From positions 1 to 61,436 of the forward strand of contig CANROJ010000007.1 in assembly GCA_947632215.1 (NCBI GenBank): a stretch of 61,436 nt of DNA, in the 5' to 3' direction. This DNA comes from an uncultured Flavobacterium sp. Its GTDB lineage: Bacteria; Bacteroidota; Bacteroidia; Flavobacteriales; Flavobacteriaceae. Shown here piece after piece: positions 1-9,326 of the stretch. Both the position numbers and the translations under genes were made by a program. Under the pieces are notes generated by a model. It made no database searches and was not told the DNA's origin. It worked only from the letters and a program-made list of their open reading frames with translations. Positions within the stretch are counted from its first letter, which is position 1. Each line of letters starts with the position of its first letter.

Positions 1-123
1 ATTAACTTTTTACAAAGTGAACCTATGGCTTTTTTACCTCGAGCTAAAGTAGGAAGTTTTTATCAAATTGCTCTAATTTGGATTGTATTTAAGAGTAGTT
101 TAACTATAATCACAGATTTTTAA
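1..123 (+). CDS. C-terminal end of an unidentified protein (partial)
   Basis: The frame starting at base 1 stays open for 40 codons and stops with TAA at 121-123. A terminator-like hairpin follows 7 bases later, which fits the end of a gene that begins outside the window. The visible residues do not match a family I recognise. The stretch is short, so a chance open frame remains possible. Confidence 0.3.
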   Translation: MNFLQSEPMAFLPRAKVGSFYQIALIWIVFKSSLTIITDF

Positions 124-130
124 AAACGTT

Positions 131-166
131 CTAAACACTAGGTTTTATATGGTGTTTAGGTCTTTT
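131..166 (+). terminator. Rho-independent terminator
   Basis: The arms CTAAACAC (131-138) and GTGTTTAG (152-159) form an 8-bp stem, followed by GTCTTTT. It lies just after the partial open frame ending at 123 and before the susC promoter region. Confidence 0.45.
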
Positions 167-354
167 AAAGTCAATGTAATGATTCAAATGTAACCCATGA
201 AGCTATGGCTTTGAAATCGTGCTGAAAAAAGGGGTGAAAGTCAGATAAGGTGATCTTTAGTTCATTTAACACTAGGGCAGAGTAATGCCAGGAAGTGTTA
301 AGGTAATGTTTAGTATTTAGCAATTATTTAACAATTAGCTAAGCTGGAGTGTTT

Positions 355-387
355 TTTGTTTAATACTGCGGTAATCCCATAGTTTTG
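355..387 (+). promoter_or_regulatory. Bacteroidota-type promoter of the susC operon
   Basis: TTTG at 355-358 is followed after 21 bases by TAGTTTTG at 380-387. This fits the Bacteroidota primary-sigma pattern TTTG-N19-21-TAnnTTTG. Transcription would begin near 394 and give a leader of about 36 bases. That leader contains a 17-base palindrome, TTTTGTTTCAAACAAAA at 400-416, directly before the start codon region. Confidence 0.5.
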
Positions 388-430
388 AATAATGGTCAAT
401 TTTGTTTCAAACAAAAACTAAAAAACAAAC

Positions 431-3400
431 ATGAAACAAAAATTACTATTTTGCCTTGTTTTCTCTTTCCTATGGGTAGGGATAAGTTACTCGCAAGATT
501 CTAGGACCTTAGAAGGAACCGTTTTGGATTCCCAAGGTTTCTCCCTACCAGGAGCTTCTGTACAAATAAAGGGAAGCGCCTACGGAGTAGCCACTGATTT
601 TGATGGAAACTTTAGTATCACAGTCAAAGACAGTGATGTTCTAGTGGTTAGTTTTATAGGTTTTATAACCAAAGAGATTCCCGTGGAGAATTCCTCTTTA
701 TTAACCATTACTTTACAAGTCGAAGCTTCCTCTTTAGATGAGGTTGTTATTACAGCTCTAGGGATAAGCAAGGCTGAGAAATCCATTGGTTATGCAACCC
801 AAGAGGTGGATGTGAATAAAATAAAAGAGGTAGCCACTCCAAATGTGGGAAGCCTACTCTCTGGTCAAGTTGCCGGGCTACAGGTTTCTAACCCTCCAGG
901 GTTAATGCAAGCACCTTCTTTTTCTCTAAGAGGAAAAACCCCTCTTGTGGTTATTGATGGAATTGCGGTAAGCACTGACTTTTTTGATGTTTCTCCAGAA
1001 GATATTGCCAATATTAACGTCTTAAAGGGAACCAGTGCATCGGTGTTATATGGTTCTCGTGGGCGAAACGGAGCTATTTTAATTACTACCAAAAACGCAA
1101 AAGAACCTGGAACCACTGTTACTTTTTCTCAAAACCTTATGGTCAGCGCTGGATTTACAGTTTATCCTAAAACCCAAACACAGTATGGAAATGGAAGTAA
1201 TGGGCAATATGAATTCTGGGATGGTAAAGATGGTGGTATTTCCGATGGAGATATGATCTGGGGACCAAAATTTGTTCCCGGATTACTTGTCTCACAGTGG
1301 AACTCACCAATTAGAGATAAGCAAACTGGAGAACAAATTCCTTGGTATGGAAGTGTAGAATCTACTATTTACAACGATAGAAGTAGGTATGAAAGAGTCC
1401 CAATTCCATGGGAGTACCACGATAACTTAAAGGAGTTTATGCAAACTGGGATTATCTCTAGAACAAATTTCTCGGTAAGTAATAAAACCGATAAGGGATC
1501 TTACCGCATTGGAGGGGAGTTTAATTACAATAAAGACCGAGTTCCTAATACTTCAATGTATAGAGGAAATCTAAATTTTAAATCTACTTCTTTGCTAAGT
1601 GATAAATTAAGCTTTGATACAAAGTTTAGTTATGGCAAAATCCACGCTCCTAATGTGCCTAATTACGGGTATAATCCATCGGGACATATGTATACGATTT
1701 TAATTTGGATGGGTAATGATGTTAATGGTCGAGATCTAAAGAACAATCTTTGGGTTCCAGGTATGGAAGGTTACAGACAGGCCAATTATAATTACGCATG
1801 GTATAATAATCCTTGGTTTGGAGCAGAGTACTTTAAGCGTATCTGGGATAAAGATGTGGTCAATGCCCAACTTAGTTTATCTTACCAAGCAAGCGAAGAT
1901 TTAGTAATCCAAGGTAGAGCATCTGGGGTAAGTACTAGTAATTCTACAGAGTTGCAGAGCCCAAAATCATATTTTAACTATAGCGCTTCAAGAGAAGGTG
2001 GTTTTAGCTTAGAAAATGATCAGCAGTTAGACCTTGAGTACGATGTGCTTGCTATGTATACCAAAGATATTAGCAATGTCATTAGCCTAGGGGTTAACGC
2101 TGGAGCTGCCTCTAGATATTACCAACGAAAAAACACTTATTCTGCTGCCGATGGCTTAACTGTCCCAGGGGTGTATAACTTAGGAAACTCAACGGGAAGT
2201 GTGATTGCAACCAATAACATTACTAAAAAAGCGGTAAATAGTGTATATGGAACTGTGGAGCTTGATTTCTATAACGCTTTTTTCTTGTCCTTTGCAGCTC
2301 GTAATGACTGGTCTTCGACCTTGTCAAAACAAAATCGCTCTTATTTTTATCCATCTGCATCTTTGAGTGTGATGTTATCGAATTTAATTACTTTGCCATC
2401 CTCTGTAGATTATTTAAAACTATATACCTCTTGGGCTCAAGTATCTAGCGACTTAGATCCTTATCTATTACAAGCTGCTTATAGTCCTATTAACCCTTCT
2501 TTTAATGGGAATCAAATGGTTGAGTATCCCAATAGTATTTTAAATCCAGATCTATTGCCTGAGAAGTCAAATTCTTTTGAGCTGGGACTTAGCAGTTCGG
2601 CATTTAAAAGAAGATTAGGTTTTGAATTCACTTATTATAGAGTTGTAGACTCGAACTTTTTAATTCAGTTCCCAGTTTCTCAGGCTTCCGGATTTGGCAC
2701 AGAAACAGTTAATGGAAACCAGTATACTACTAATGGGTTTGAAGTTTCTTTAAATGGGAAAATTGTCGATAATGAAAACTTTACATGGCAATCTATGCTT
2801 AATTGGAGTACTAAAGAAAGAAGGCTAACTAAAATTTATAACGATGCACCTAAATACGGGAATTTCTTTCTCAACGATAGAGCTGATTCTTTCTATTCTA
2901 CTGTATGGCAAACAAGTCCTGATGGAGAATTAATCTTAGATCCAATTAATGGATTGCCAACCCAGGATAAAACCCCTAAAAAAGTTGGGAATTTAGATCC
3001 TAAATGGGTTTTAGGATGGAATAACTCTTTTAAATATAAAAACTGGAGTTTAAATGTTGGTATTGATGGAGTATTTGGAGGGGTAATGCGCTCTGAGGTG
3101 GTCGAGAAAATGTGGTGGGGAGGAAAACACCCCAATAGTGTACAATATAGAGATCAAGAGTATGCCGCTGGAGCTCCTGTGTATGTACCAAAAGGAGTAA
3201 ATATTGTTTCAGGAGAATTAATCACCGATATCAATGGTAATGTTTTATCCGATACAAGGGTGTTTAAAGAACACACTACAGCAGTTTCTTGGCAGAGTTG
3301 GGCACAAAACTACCCCTATAGAGCAAGGGTGACCCAAAAGGAAAATGAAGAATTTGCCAATATTTTCGATCGTACCTACTTTAAACTTCGCTCTGTTGCT

Positions 3401-3598
3401 TTTACCTATGATTTTACTGCCCTTTTACAAAGCAAGAAAATCAGCCAGTTATCAGCTACTTTAACTGGTTACAATTTATTGATTTGGAAAAAATCTAAGG
3501 GATTGTATTCCGATCCAGATTTTGAAACAGGCACTTCTAATGATATCCAAGATCCTTCTACTCGTTGGATAGGACTTGGTTTAAATATTGCTTTCTAA
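431..3598 (+). CDS. SusC/RagA-family TonB-linked outer membrane protein
   Basis: This is a 1055-residue TonB-dependent transporter of the SusC/RagA type, expected to form the outer-membrane barrel that imports ligand delivered by its SusD partner. A Sec signal peptide (about residues 1-21) is followed by a carboxypeptidase-regulatory-like beta domain (about 25-100), which is the SusC hallmark. The TonB-box region reads SLDEVVITALGI, then come the plug and a long barrel ending in a terminal Phe as usual for outer-membrane barrels. The length is normal. The SusD gene begins 11 bases downstream and a phospholipase C gene follows, so the imported ligand may be a product of phospholipid cleavage. 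That substrate is an inference from context. Confidence 0.93.
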   Translation: MKQKLLFCLVFSFLWVGISYSQDSRTLEGTVLDSQGFSLPGASVQIKGSAYGVATDFDGNFSITVKDSDVLVVSFIGFITKEIPVENSSLLTITLQVEASSLDEVVITALGISKAEKSIGYATQEVDVNKIKEVATPNVGSLLSGQVAGLQVSNPPGLMQAPSFSLRGKTPLVVIDGIAVSTDFFDVSPEDIANINVLKGTSASVLYGSRGRNGAILITTKNAKEPGTTVTFSQNLMVSAGFTVYPKTQTQYGNGSNGQYEFWDGKDGGISDGDMIWGPKFVPGLLVSQWNSPIRDKQTGEQIPWYGSVESTIYNDRSRYERVPIPWEYHDNLKEFMQTGIISRTNFSVSNKTDKGSYRIGGEFNYNKDRVPNTSMYRGNLNFKSTSLLSDKLSFDTKFSYGKIHAPNVPNYGYNPSGHMYTILIWMGNDVNGRDLKNNLWVPGMEGYRQANYNYAWYNNPWFGAEYFKRIWDKDVVNAQLSLSYQASEDLVIQGRASGVSTSNSTELQSPKSYFNYSASREGGFSLENDQQLDLEYDVLAMYTKDISNVISLGVNAGAASRYYQRKNTYSAADGLTVPGVYNLGNSTGSVIATNNITKKAVNSVYGTVELDFYNAFFLSFAARNDWSSTLSKQNRSYFYPSASLSVMLSNLITLPSSVDYLKLYTSWAQVSSDLDPYLLQAAYSPINPSFNGNQMVEYPNSILNPDLLPEKSNSFELGLSSSAFKRRLGFEFTYYRVVDSNFLIQFPVSQASGFGTETVNGNQYTTNGFEVSLNGKIVDNENFTWQSMLNWSTKERRLTKIYNDAPKYGNFFLNDRADSFYSTVWQTSPDGELILDPINGLPTQDKTPKKVGNLDPKWVLGWNNSFKYKNWSLNVGIDGVFGGVMRSEVVEKMWWGGKHPNSVQYRDQEYAAGAPVYVPKGVNIVSGELITDINGNVLSDTRVFKEHTTAVSWQSWAQNYPYRARVTQKENEEFANIFDRTYFKLRSVAFTYDFTALLQSKKISQLSATLTGYNLLIWKKSKGLYSDPDFETGTSNDIQDPSTRWIGLGLNIAF

Positions 3599-3609
3599 TT
3601 TAATTTACC

Positions 3610-5082
3610 ATGAAAATATACCAAAAAATTACTGTTTTAACTCTAGGGTTATCCTCCTTGATAGCTTGCCAGGATTTAGATAAATTAAACCAGGACCCTA
3701 ACAAGGTCAAGAGTGCTTCACCTCATTTATTACTTACCCCTATTAGCAAGAATGCTTTCTCCTTAGATGGCATCTCTAAGGAGTATGCCTCTAGAATGCT
3801 TATTAGTACCGATGGGGAGAATGCCTATCAGTACTACAAGTGGAATAGAGCTGATTATGACGATTTCCACCAGTTGTTGCAGGTAGACAAAATGATGCAA
3901 CAAGCCATTGATTATAATCAGCCCCAATATATAGCTGTAGGACATTTTTTAAAGGCCTATTATTTTTATCAGTTGACCATGAAATTTGGAGATATTCCAT
4001 TCTCACAAGCTCTTCAAGGAGAAACGGCCATTAAGTTCCCAACCTATGATACGCAAGCCCAGGTAATGGAAGGAATTTTAAAAGAGTTGGATTTGGCACA
4101 GAGTTTAATCCAGCAAAATGCTACCCTACAAGGAGATATTATCTATGGTGGAGATTTAGATAAATGGAAAAGATTGATTAACTCCTACCAGTTAAAGGTT
4201 TTGATGAGTCTTTCTAAGAAAACTAGTCTTGATGGATACAGTATCGCCCAGCGATTTGCTCAAATTTACGCCAATGCTCCCTTACTTAGAAATAACCAAG
4301 ATAGTGGAGAGTTGCACTATTTTGATCAAGGAGGCAGTAGGTATCCCCAGTTTAATCAAAGTAGTTATGCCTCAGGGATGTATATGTCTGGAACTTTCAT
4401 TGATTTGTTAGTTGAGTTAAAGGATCCTAGGCTTTTTGTTTTTGCTCAGCCTACTGCTAGCGCTTTAGAACAAGGTTTAGCTTTAAATGATTTTTCAGCC
4501 TATAATGGAGGAAATCCAACGGTGGCATACTGGGAGAATGAAGAGTTAGTAGGCCAAAAGAATATATCCAAGGTTAATAGTAGGTATTATCAAGATCCGG
4601 TTAATGAGCCAACTAGTATATTAAGTTATAGTGAATTACAGTTTATATTAGCTGAAGCGAGTTTAAGGGGCTGGATCTCTGGTGATGCCTCTAGTTTTTA
4701 TAACCAAGGCATTAAAGCCAATTTTGAGTTTTATGCCACTTATGCCCAGCAGCAATCCTCTTATTTATCAAGTGAGGCTTTACAAGAATATTTAAATCAA
4801 AGCCAATTGAGCTTAGATGTAGGTAATTTCTCTCTAGGGCTTAAACAAATTTTGACCCAGAAGTATATTACAATGTTTCACCAAGGAAATTGGAGTATTT
4901 ATTACGATCATTTGCGCACGGGATATCCCCATTTTCAAACCCAGGATAATGTAACTCCTGGTCTTAGATGGATTTACCCACTAAGTGAGTATAACACTAA
5001 TTCGGTTAATTTACAAATAGCCATTGATAGACAGTTCGATGGAGTAGATAATATTCACTCACAACCATGGTGGTTACAATAA
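3610..5082 (+). CDS. SusD/RagB-family outer membrane lipoprotein
   Basis: This 490-residue lipoprotein is the surface ligand-binding partner of the SusC transporter upstream. The signal peptide ends in a lipobox, SSLIAC, with lipidated Cys20. The next residues (QDLDKLNQDPNKV) are a typical SusD-like start (SusD-like_2 type). Helical TPR-like segments dominate the body, and the family-typical LSYSELQFILAEA stretch lies near residues 338-350. The length is normal. It is 11 bases after susC and 12 bases before the phospholipase gene, so the three are surely cotranscribed. The ligand cannot be read from the sequence. Confidence 0.92.
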   Translation: MKIYQKITVLTLGLSSLIACQDLDKLNQDPNKVKSASPHLLLTPISKNAFSLDGISKEYASRMLISTDGENAYQYYKWNRADYDDFHQLLQVDKMMQQAIDYNQPQYIAVGHFLKAYYFYQLTMKFGDIPFSQALQGETAIKFPTYDTQAQVMEGILKELDLAQSLIQQNATLQGDIIYGGDLDKWKRLINSYQLKVLMSLSKKTSLDGYSIAQRFAQIYANAPLLRNNQDSGELHYFDQGGSRYPQFNQSSYASGMYMSGTFIDLLVELKDPRLFVFAQPTASALEQGLALNDFSAYNGGNPTVAYWENEELVGQKNISKVNSRYYQDPVNEPTSILSYSELQFILAEASLRGWISGDASSFYNQGIKANFEFYATYAQQQSSYLSSEALQEYLNQSQLSLDVGNFSLGLKQILTQKYITMFHQGNWSIYYDHLRTGYPHFQTQDNVTPGLRWIYPLSEYNTNSVNLQIAIDRQFDGVDNIHSQPWWLQ

Positions 5083-5094
5083 AAAAATAGAAAG

Positions 5095-7560
5095 ATGAAA
5101 TCAACAAGAAGACAATTTTTAAAAGCATCTAGCTTATTTACCACAGGGCTTTACTTTAATCAAGCCATGCCTAGTAGTATTCAAAAGGCTCTGAGTATTG
5201 AACCTCTGGCAAATAGTGATTTTACTGATGCCGAGCATATTGTGTTTTTAATGCAAGAGAACCGCTCTTTTGACCATGCATATGGTACTTTAAAAGGGGT
5301 AAGGGGATTTAATGATCCAAGGGCTATGCTTCAACCTAGTGGACTGCCCGTATGGTTTCAACAAGATAAGTTAAACAACGAAATTTACGGACCTTTTCAC
5401 CTAGATATTGCCAATACAAAAATTACCTGGATGGGTAGCTTACCTCATAGTTGGAAGGATATGGTACAGGCAAGAAGCAATGGAAATATGGATAATTGGA
5501 TCGATGCAAAAAGATCCTCTTCTGTAAAGGAATCTCCACTTACTATGGGGTATTTCCAAAGGCAAGATATTCCGTTTTATTATGCTTTAGCTGATGCTTT
5601 TACCGTTTGTGATCAGCATTTTTGTTCCTCTTTGACTGGAACTAGCGCTAATCGTTCCTATTTTTGGAGTGGAACGGTAAGACATAATCCAAATGATCCC
5701 GAGTCGGTAGCCCATGTGGATAATCATCAGATTAATTACAAAGATGTTTCTTGGCGTACTTACCCAGAGTTATTAGAAAAACAAGGTGTTTCTTGGAGAA
5801 TTTATCAAAATGAGCTTAGCATCCCTGTGGGATTAGACGCTGAACAGGAGTCCTGGTTATCTAACTTTACCAATAATAATTTAGAGTTTCACAAACAGTA
5901 TAATGTGCGTCTTCACCAGGGCCATACCCAATACCTAGGTTTAGAACTCCAAAGAGTAGAAGATAGCTTGAGAGATAAATCACTAGATGAAAAACAAAAA
6001 CAAGAGTTAAACAAAAAGCGCAGTCTTTTACAAGAGGATATTAAAAAGTATAATCCAAATGCCTTTGAAGAGCTTTCTGATTTTCAAAAAGCTATTCATA
6101 AAAAAGCATTTACCACAAATATTGCAGATCCAAATTACCACCAGGTAGAGAAAAGTACCTATGAGCATATTGGACAAAGTAAAACGGCTGTTTTGCCTAA
6201 GGGAGATATACTCTATGAGTTTCGAAAAGATGTCGACTCAGGAAATTTACCACTAGTGAGCTGGTTAGTTGCACCGGCGAATTTTTCTGATCATCCAGGG
6301 GCTCCTTGGTTCGGAGCTTGGTATGTCTCAGAGGTTATGGATATACTAACCAAAGATCCTAAAGTGTTTCAAAAGACTATTTTTGTTTTAACTTACGATG
6401 AAAACGATGGGTATTTTGATCATGTGGCTCCTTTTGTTCCCTCTTTTCAAGGGGACTTATCCACAGGCAAAATGTCAAAGGATCTTTATAGTCAACAAGA
6501 ATGGGTTACCAAGGCTCAGGATAGAATAAGAACGGGTAATGCTAAGAGTGAGCTTCAAAGTCCCATTGGACTTGGTTTTCGCGTTCCCATGGTAGTAGTA
6601 TCTCCATGGAGTAAAGGAGGATGGGTGAATTCAGAAGTATTAGACTTGACCTCTACAATACAATTCTTAGAATACTTTATTCACAAAAAAACAGGCAAGA
6701 ATATTATAGAGCAAAATATTTCCCCCTTTAGAAGAGCTATTAGTGGAAATATGACTTCTGTTTTTCAAAACACTAGGGATCAAAGTAAGGTGGAGCTAGA
6801 TTTTGTAGAAAGACAAGCTTTTGTTCAAAGTATTTTAAATGCTAAGGATAAAGATGCACCCGAGCATTTCAATGCCTATAGTATGCAAAGTGTTTTAAAG
6901 GCCAAAGCAGACTATAGAGATTTACCTGGGTTTGCCTCTCAGGAGAAAGGTATAAAGAAAGCTTGTGCTTTACCTTATAATATCCTGGCTAATATCTCAC
7001 AAAATAACCAGGGGTTACACCTGGAGTTTACCACTCAAACGCTTTTAACTAGCAATAAACTTTATGGAGCTCCTTTGCAAGTATATAGCATTGGAGATTA
7101 TGCTCAAAAAAAAGGGGCAAACTGGGATTTTACTGTACAAAAAGACGATAACCTAGAGTTTGATTGGCAAAAGGATTTGTTTTTAGAGGATAAAATGCAT
7201 TTGGTCATGCATGGGCCTAATGGTTTTTATCGAAGTTTCTCTCAAACCAAACAAGACGCTCCTTTACAGGTTAAGGTAAGTTATAGCCTTAAGAAAGAGC
7301 TATTAGTGGAGCTACGAAATACTTCCGATTCTACTTTGGATTGTGTCCTACAGGATAAGATATATTTAAAGCAAAGGAAAAACCATCGTCTTTCTCCCAA
7401 ACAAATAAAAAGTGTGCTTTTGGATTATAGCGCTTTTAAGGGCTGGTATGAACTAGAGGTAACCCTGGAGGATGAGGTAATGTTTCAACAAATATACGCC
7501 GGGCACATCGAGGATGGCACCCCTAGTATAACCGACCCATATATGGGATCTTTATCTTAA
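5095..7560 (+). CDS. Phosphocholine-specific phospholipase C, Tat-exported
   Basis: This 821-residue enzyme belongs to the bacterial phosphoesterase/phospholipase C family, which hydrolyses phosphatidylcholine or sphingomyelin to a phospho-headgroup and a diacylglycerol or ceramide. The N-terminus carries a twin-arginine signal (TRRQFLKA, residues 4-11). The catalytic motifs are clear: QENRSFDHAYG near 54-64 and TYDENDGYFDH near 433-443. Two C-terminal beta domains of the kind repeated in PC-PLC follow (about 640-810). Length and layout match the phosphocholine-specific subfamily. It sits 12 bases after the susD gene as the last gene of the operon, which is unusual enough to suggest a lipid-scavenging locus. 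Headgroup specificity is assigned by family resemblance only. Confidence 0.88.
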   Translation: MKSTRRQFLKASSLFTTGLYFNQAMPSSIQKALSIEPLANSDFTDAEHIVFLMQENRSFDHAYGTLKGVRGFNDPRAMLQPSGLPVWFQQDKLNNEIYGPFHLDIANTKITWMGSLPHSWKDMVQARSNGNMDNWIDAKRSSSVKESPLTMGYFQRQDIPFYYALADAFTVCDQHFCSSLTGTSANRSYFWSGTVRHNPNDPESVAHVDNHQINYKDVSWRTYPELLEKQGVSWRIYQNELSIPVGLDAEQESWLSNFTNNNLEFHKQYNVRLHQGHTQYLGLELQRVEDSLRDKSLDEKQKQELNKKRSLLQEDIKKYNPNAFEELSDFQKAIHKKAFTTNIADPNYHQVEKSTYEHIGQSKTAVLPKGDILYEFRKDVDSGNLPLVSWLVAPANFSDHPGAPWFGAWYVSEVMDILTKDPKVFQKTIFVLTYDENDGYFDHVAPFVPSFQGDLSTGKMSKDLYSQQEWVTKAQDRIRTGNAKSELQSPIGLGFRVPMVVVSPWSKGGWVNSEVLDLTSTIQFLEYFIHKKTGKNIIEQNISPFRRAISGNMTSVFQNTRDQSKVELDFVERQAFVQSILNAKDKDAPEHFNAYSMQSVLKAKADYRDLPGFASQEKGIKKACALPYNILANISQNNQGLHLEFTTQTLLTSNKLYGAPLQVYSIGDYAQKKGANWDFTVQKDDNLEFDWQKDLFLEDKMHLVMHGPNGFYRSFSQTKQDAPLQVKVSYSLKKELLVELRNTSDSTLDCVLQDKIYLKQRKNHRLSPKQIKSVLLDYSAFKGWYELEVTLEDEVMFQQIYAGHIEDGTPSITDPYMGSLS

Positions 7561-7601
7561 AAAGAGATTTTTTTTTATCCACTACTAATCAAGTATAGTT
7601 A

Positions 7602-7628
7602 AGCCCAGGAGTAACCCTGGGCTTTTTA
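7602..7628 (+). terminator. Rho-independent terminator of the susCD-plc operon
   Basis: The arms AGCCCAGG (7602-7609) and CCTGGGCT (7616-7623) are perfectly complementary, with a 6-base loop, and are followed by TTTTTAG. It lies 40 bases after the phospholipase stop codon. Confidence 0.8.
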
Positions 7629-7759
7629 GTGTTGTTATAACACCTATTTAGTCTTTGTTTATTGTTAAAAAGGGCGTGTTTTGATTAAAAAATATAAAAT
7701 ATAGAGTTGTTTCAAAGAATTTATTATCTTTAATTACTTAAAAGTTAAATGTATTATAT

Positions 7760-8323
7760 ATGAAGATAATAATTAGATTATTAGAGAAATATGGCTATTT
7801 ATCTACGGCTTGTAAAAATGCTATACTTCAAAATAGTCGTACTCTTTATAAAAATAAATCAGACCTTTTACTAGAGCAAGGTAGCCTTCCTACAGACCTA
7901 TACGTGGTAGAGAAGGGGGTTGTTCGTGCTTTTTATACTTCCTTTAATCAATCAAGTATAGATCTGTGGTATAACTTTGAGAATTCTATTATCGGATCCA
8001 CTCTTCAGATGTATAAAAGTAAGGTAGCTTTACAGAATCTACAGTGCATGGAGGATTGTGTCTTACATACTATTTCCAATACTGCTTTACTTGGTTTGTA
8101 TAAAGATTATCCCGAGTTAAATATTATTGCTAGACGCTTTATGGAAGATTATTGTCTTGAGGTAGAGTATCGCAGCTTTGTTTTTCAAACCCAAAATCCA
8201 ATTGGACGCTATAGGGAGTTAATAAAGAGTATTGGGGGGAATATTACCAGAATTCCAAAAAATAATTTAGCTAGTTATTTAGGTGTTAATCTATCTGATT
8301 TAGAGAGAATCCAAAAGCTTTAA
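7760..8323 (+). CDS. Crp/Fnr-family transcriptional regulator, short
   Basis: This 187-residue protein has a cyclic-nucleotide-binding-like beta barrel (about 25-115; LLLEQGSLPTDLYVVEKGVV is the typical entry strand pair), a dimer helix and a C-terminal helix-turn-helix (PKNNLASYLGVNLSDLERIQ, about 166-185). The family usually controls transcription as dimers, and in Bacteroidota many members bind no known nucleotide. The protein ends right after the recognition helix, which is compact but common in this branch. It is 78 bases ahead of the SMR efflux gene and may regulate it, which is an inference from position. No Fnr-type cysteine cluster is visible. Confidence 0.82.
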   Translation: MKIIIRLLEKYGYLSTACKNAILQNSRTLYKNKSDLLLEQGSLPTDLYVVEKGVVRAFYTSFNQSSIDLWYNFENSIIGSTLQMYKSKVALQNLQCMEDCVLHTISNTALLGLYKDYPELNIIARRFMEDYCLEVEYRSFVFQTQNPIGRYRELIKSIGGNITRIPKNNLASYLGVNLSDLERIQKL

Positions 8324-8367
8324 TATCCTTAATAATTTTTTATTGATAATAGTGATCTATCCTCAAA

Positions 8368-8393
8368 ACGCCTATCTTTAGGGGGCGTATTTA
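8368..8393 (+). terminator. Weak hairpin between the Crp-like and SMR genes
   Basis: ACGCC (8368-8372) pairs with GGCGT (8384-8388) and is followed by ATTTATA. It may be a weak terminator or part of the SMR gene leader. The stem is only five base pairs. Confidence 0.25.
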
Positions 8394-8400
8394 TACTATT

Positions 8401-8730
8401 ATGAAAAATATATTATTACTTGTTCTAGCTATCATTTGCGAAGTTATTGCAACCTCTAGTTTGAAGGCTTCACAGGAGTTTACTAAATTATTTCCCAGTG
8501 TGATTACCATTGTGGGTTATGCTTTAGCATTTTACCTATTGAGTTTAACCCTTCGAAGTATTCCCATGGGCATAGCTTATGCTATTTGGTCGGGCATAGG
8601 TATTGTTTTAGTTAGTGTAGTGGGAGTTGTGGTATACCAACAAAAGCTAGACCTGCCGGCTATCATAGGAATGAGTTTAATTGTTTTAGGAGTTGTTATT
8701 ATTAATGTATTCTCTAAAATGCAGGCTTAA
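8401..8730 (+). CDS. Small multidrug resistance (SMR) family efflux protein
   Basis: This 109-residue, four-helix inner-membrane protein exports cationic compounds against protons as an antiparallel dimer. The family glutamate in helix 1 is present (IICEVIATSSLKAS, Glu14), as is the helix-3 signature PMGIAYAIWSGIGIVL. Length is typical (105-115). Members of this family export quaternary ammonium compounds or guanidinium, and the subtype cannot be told here. No guanidine riboswitch was recognised upstream. A second SMR subunit gene is not present nearby, so a homodimer is expected. Confidence 0.9.
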   Translation: MKNILLLVLAIICEVIATSSLKASQEFTKLFPSVITIVGYALAFYLLSLTLRSIPMGIAYAIWSGIGIVLVSVVGVVVYQQKLDLPAIIGMSLIVLGVVIINVFSKMQA

Positions 8731-9326
8731 TTACTAAGCGATATTTTTGCTTATAGTATAAATAAGACTACTTTTCAAAACAGGGAAGTTCCCAAGGGTG
8801 ATGTGAGAATATTTAGTAATGGATTTTTCAGCTCTACTTTACTACTTAAGATATCATCCCAGTGTAAGGAATTGGGTTCTAAAGAAAATATTACAGTAGT
8901 TTTTTGTTGTAATAATTCTATTAAGATACTTTTTAAACTATAATATGCCATTACTTTAATTAAAGAAAAAGTAGGGGTATATTATCTTTATAGCATTCCT
9001 TAGGGAAAAAATAAATTCTTATAAACTAATTGACTTTCTGCACTTAACTTGGCAGCAAGAATATTGTGTTTAATTTCTCTGAGTAAATTAACAAGCCATC
9101 TTTTGGCTTTTTCTTTGTGTTTGTTGTGATTTAAACAAAATACTCTGATAATCAAATCAATATGTCCTTGTTTAAAATCCCTAGTAAATCTTTTAGTATT
9201 GTAGGTCTAAAATCTCAATATATCAACGGAAATAGCCTTTTTATATTAACTTTAAAAATAAAATTGTATTCGTTTTTTTAATTGTCAAATATATTGGTTA
9301 TTTTTAGGAATAAATAAGATACTACT
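8731..9326. other. Intergenic stretch with two start-less open frames
   Basis: This 596-base gap holds no convincing gene. Directly after the SMR stop codon, the same frame stays open from 8731 to 8943 (70 codons, no ATG). On the other strand a second frame is open from 9206 to 9000 (68 codons, no ATG), with a Lys/Leu-rich helical composition. The two are convergent. They may be decayed gene ends or chance openings; I recognise neither product. Confidence 0.35.

Noticed and set aside
580..3135. Minus-strand frames inside susC
   Set aside because: They lie wholly within a well-supported transporter gene and encode no recognisable proteins.
8401..8730. A guanidine riboswitch controlling the SMR gene
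   Set aside because: The 78-base upstream gap is too short and shows no conserved guanidine motif; only a five-base-pair hairpin is present.
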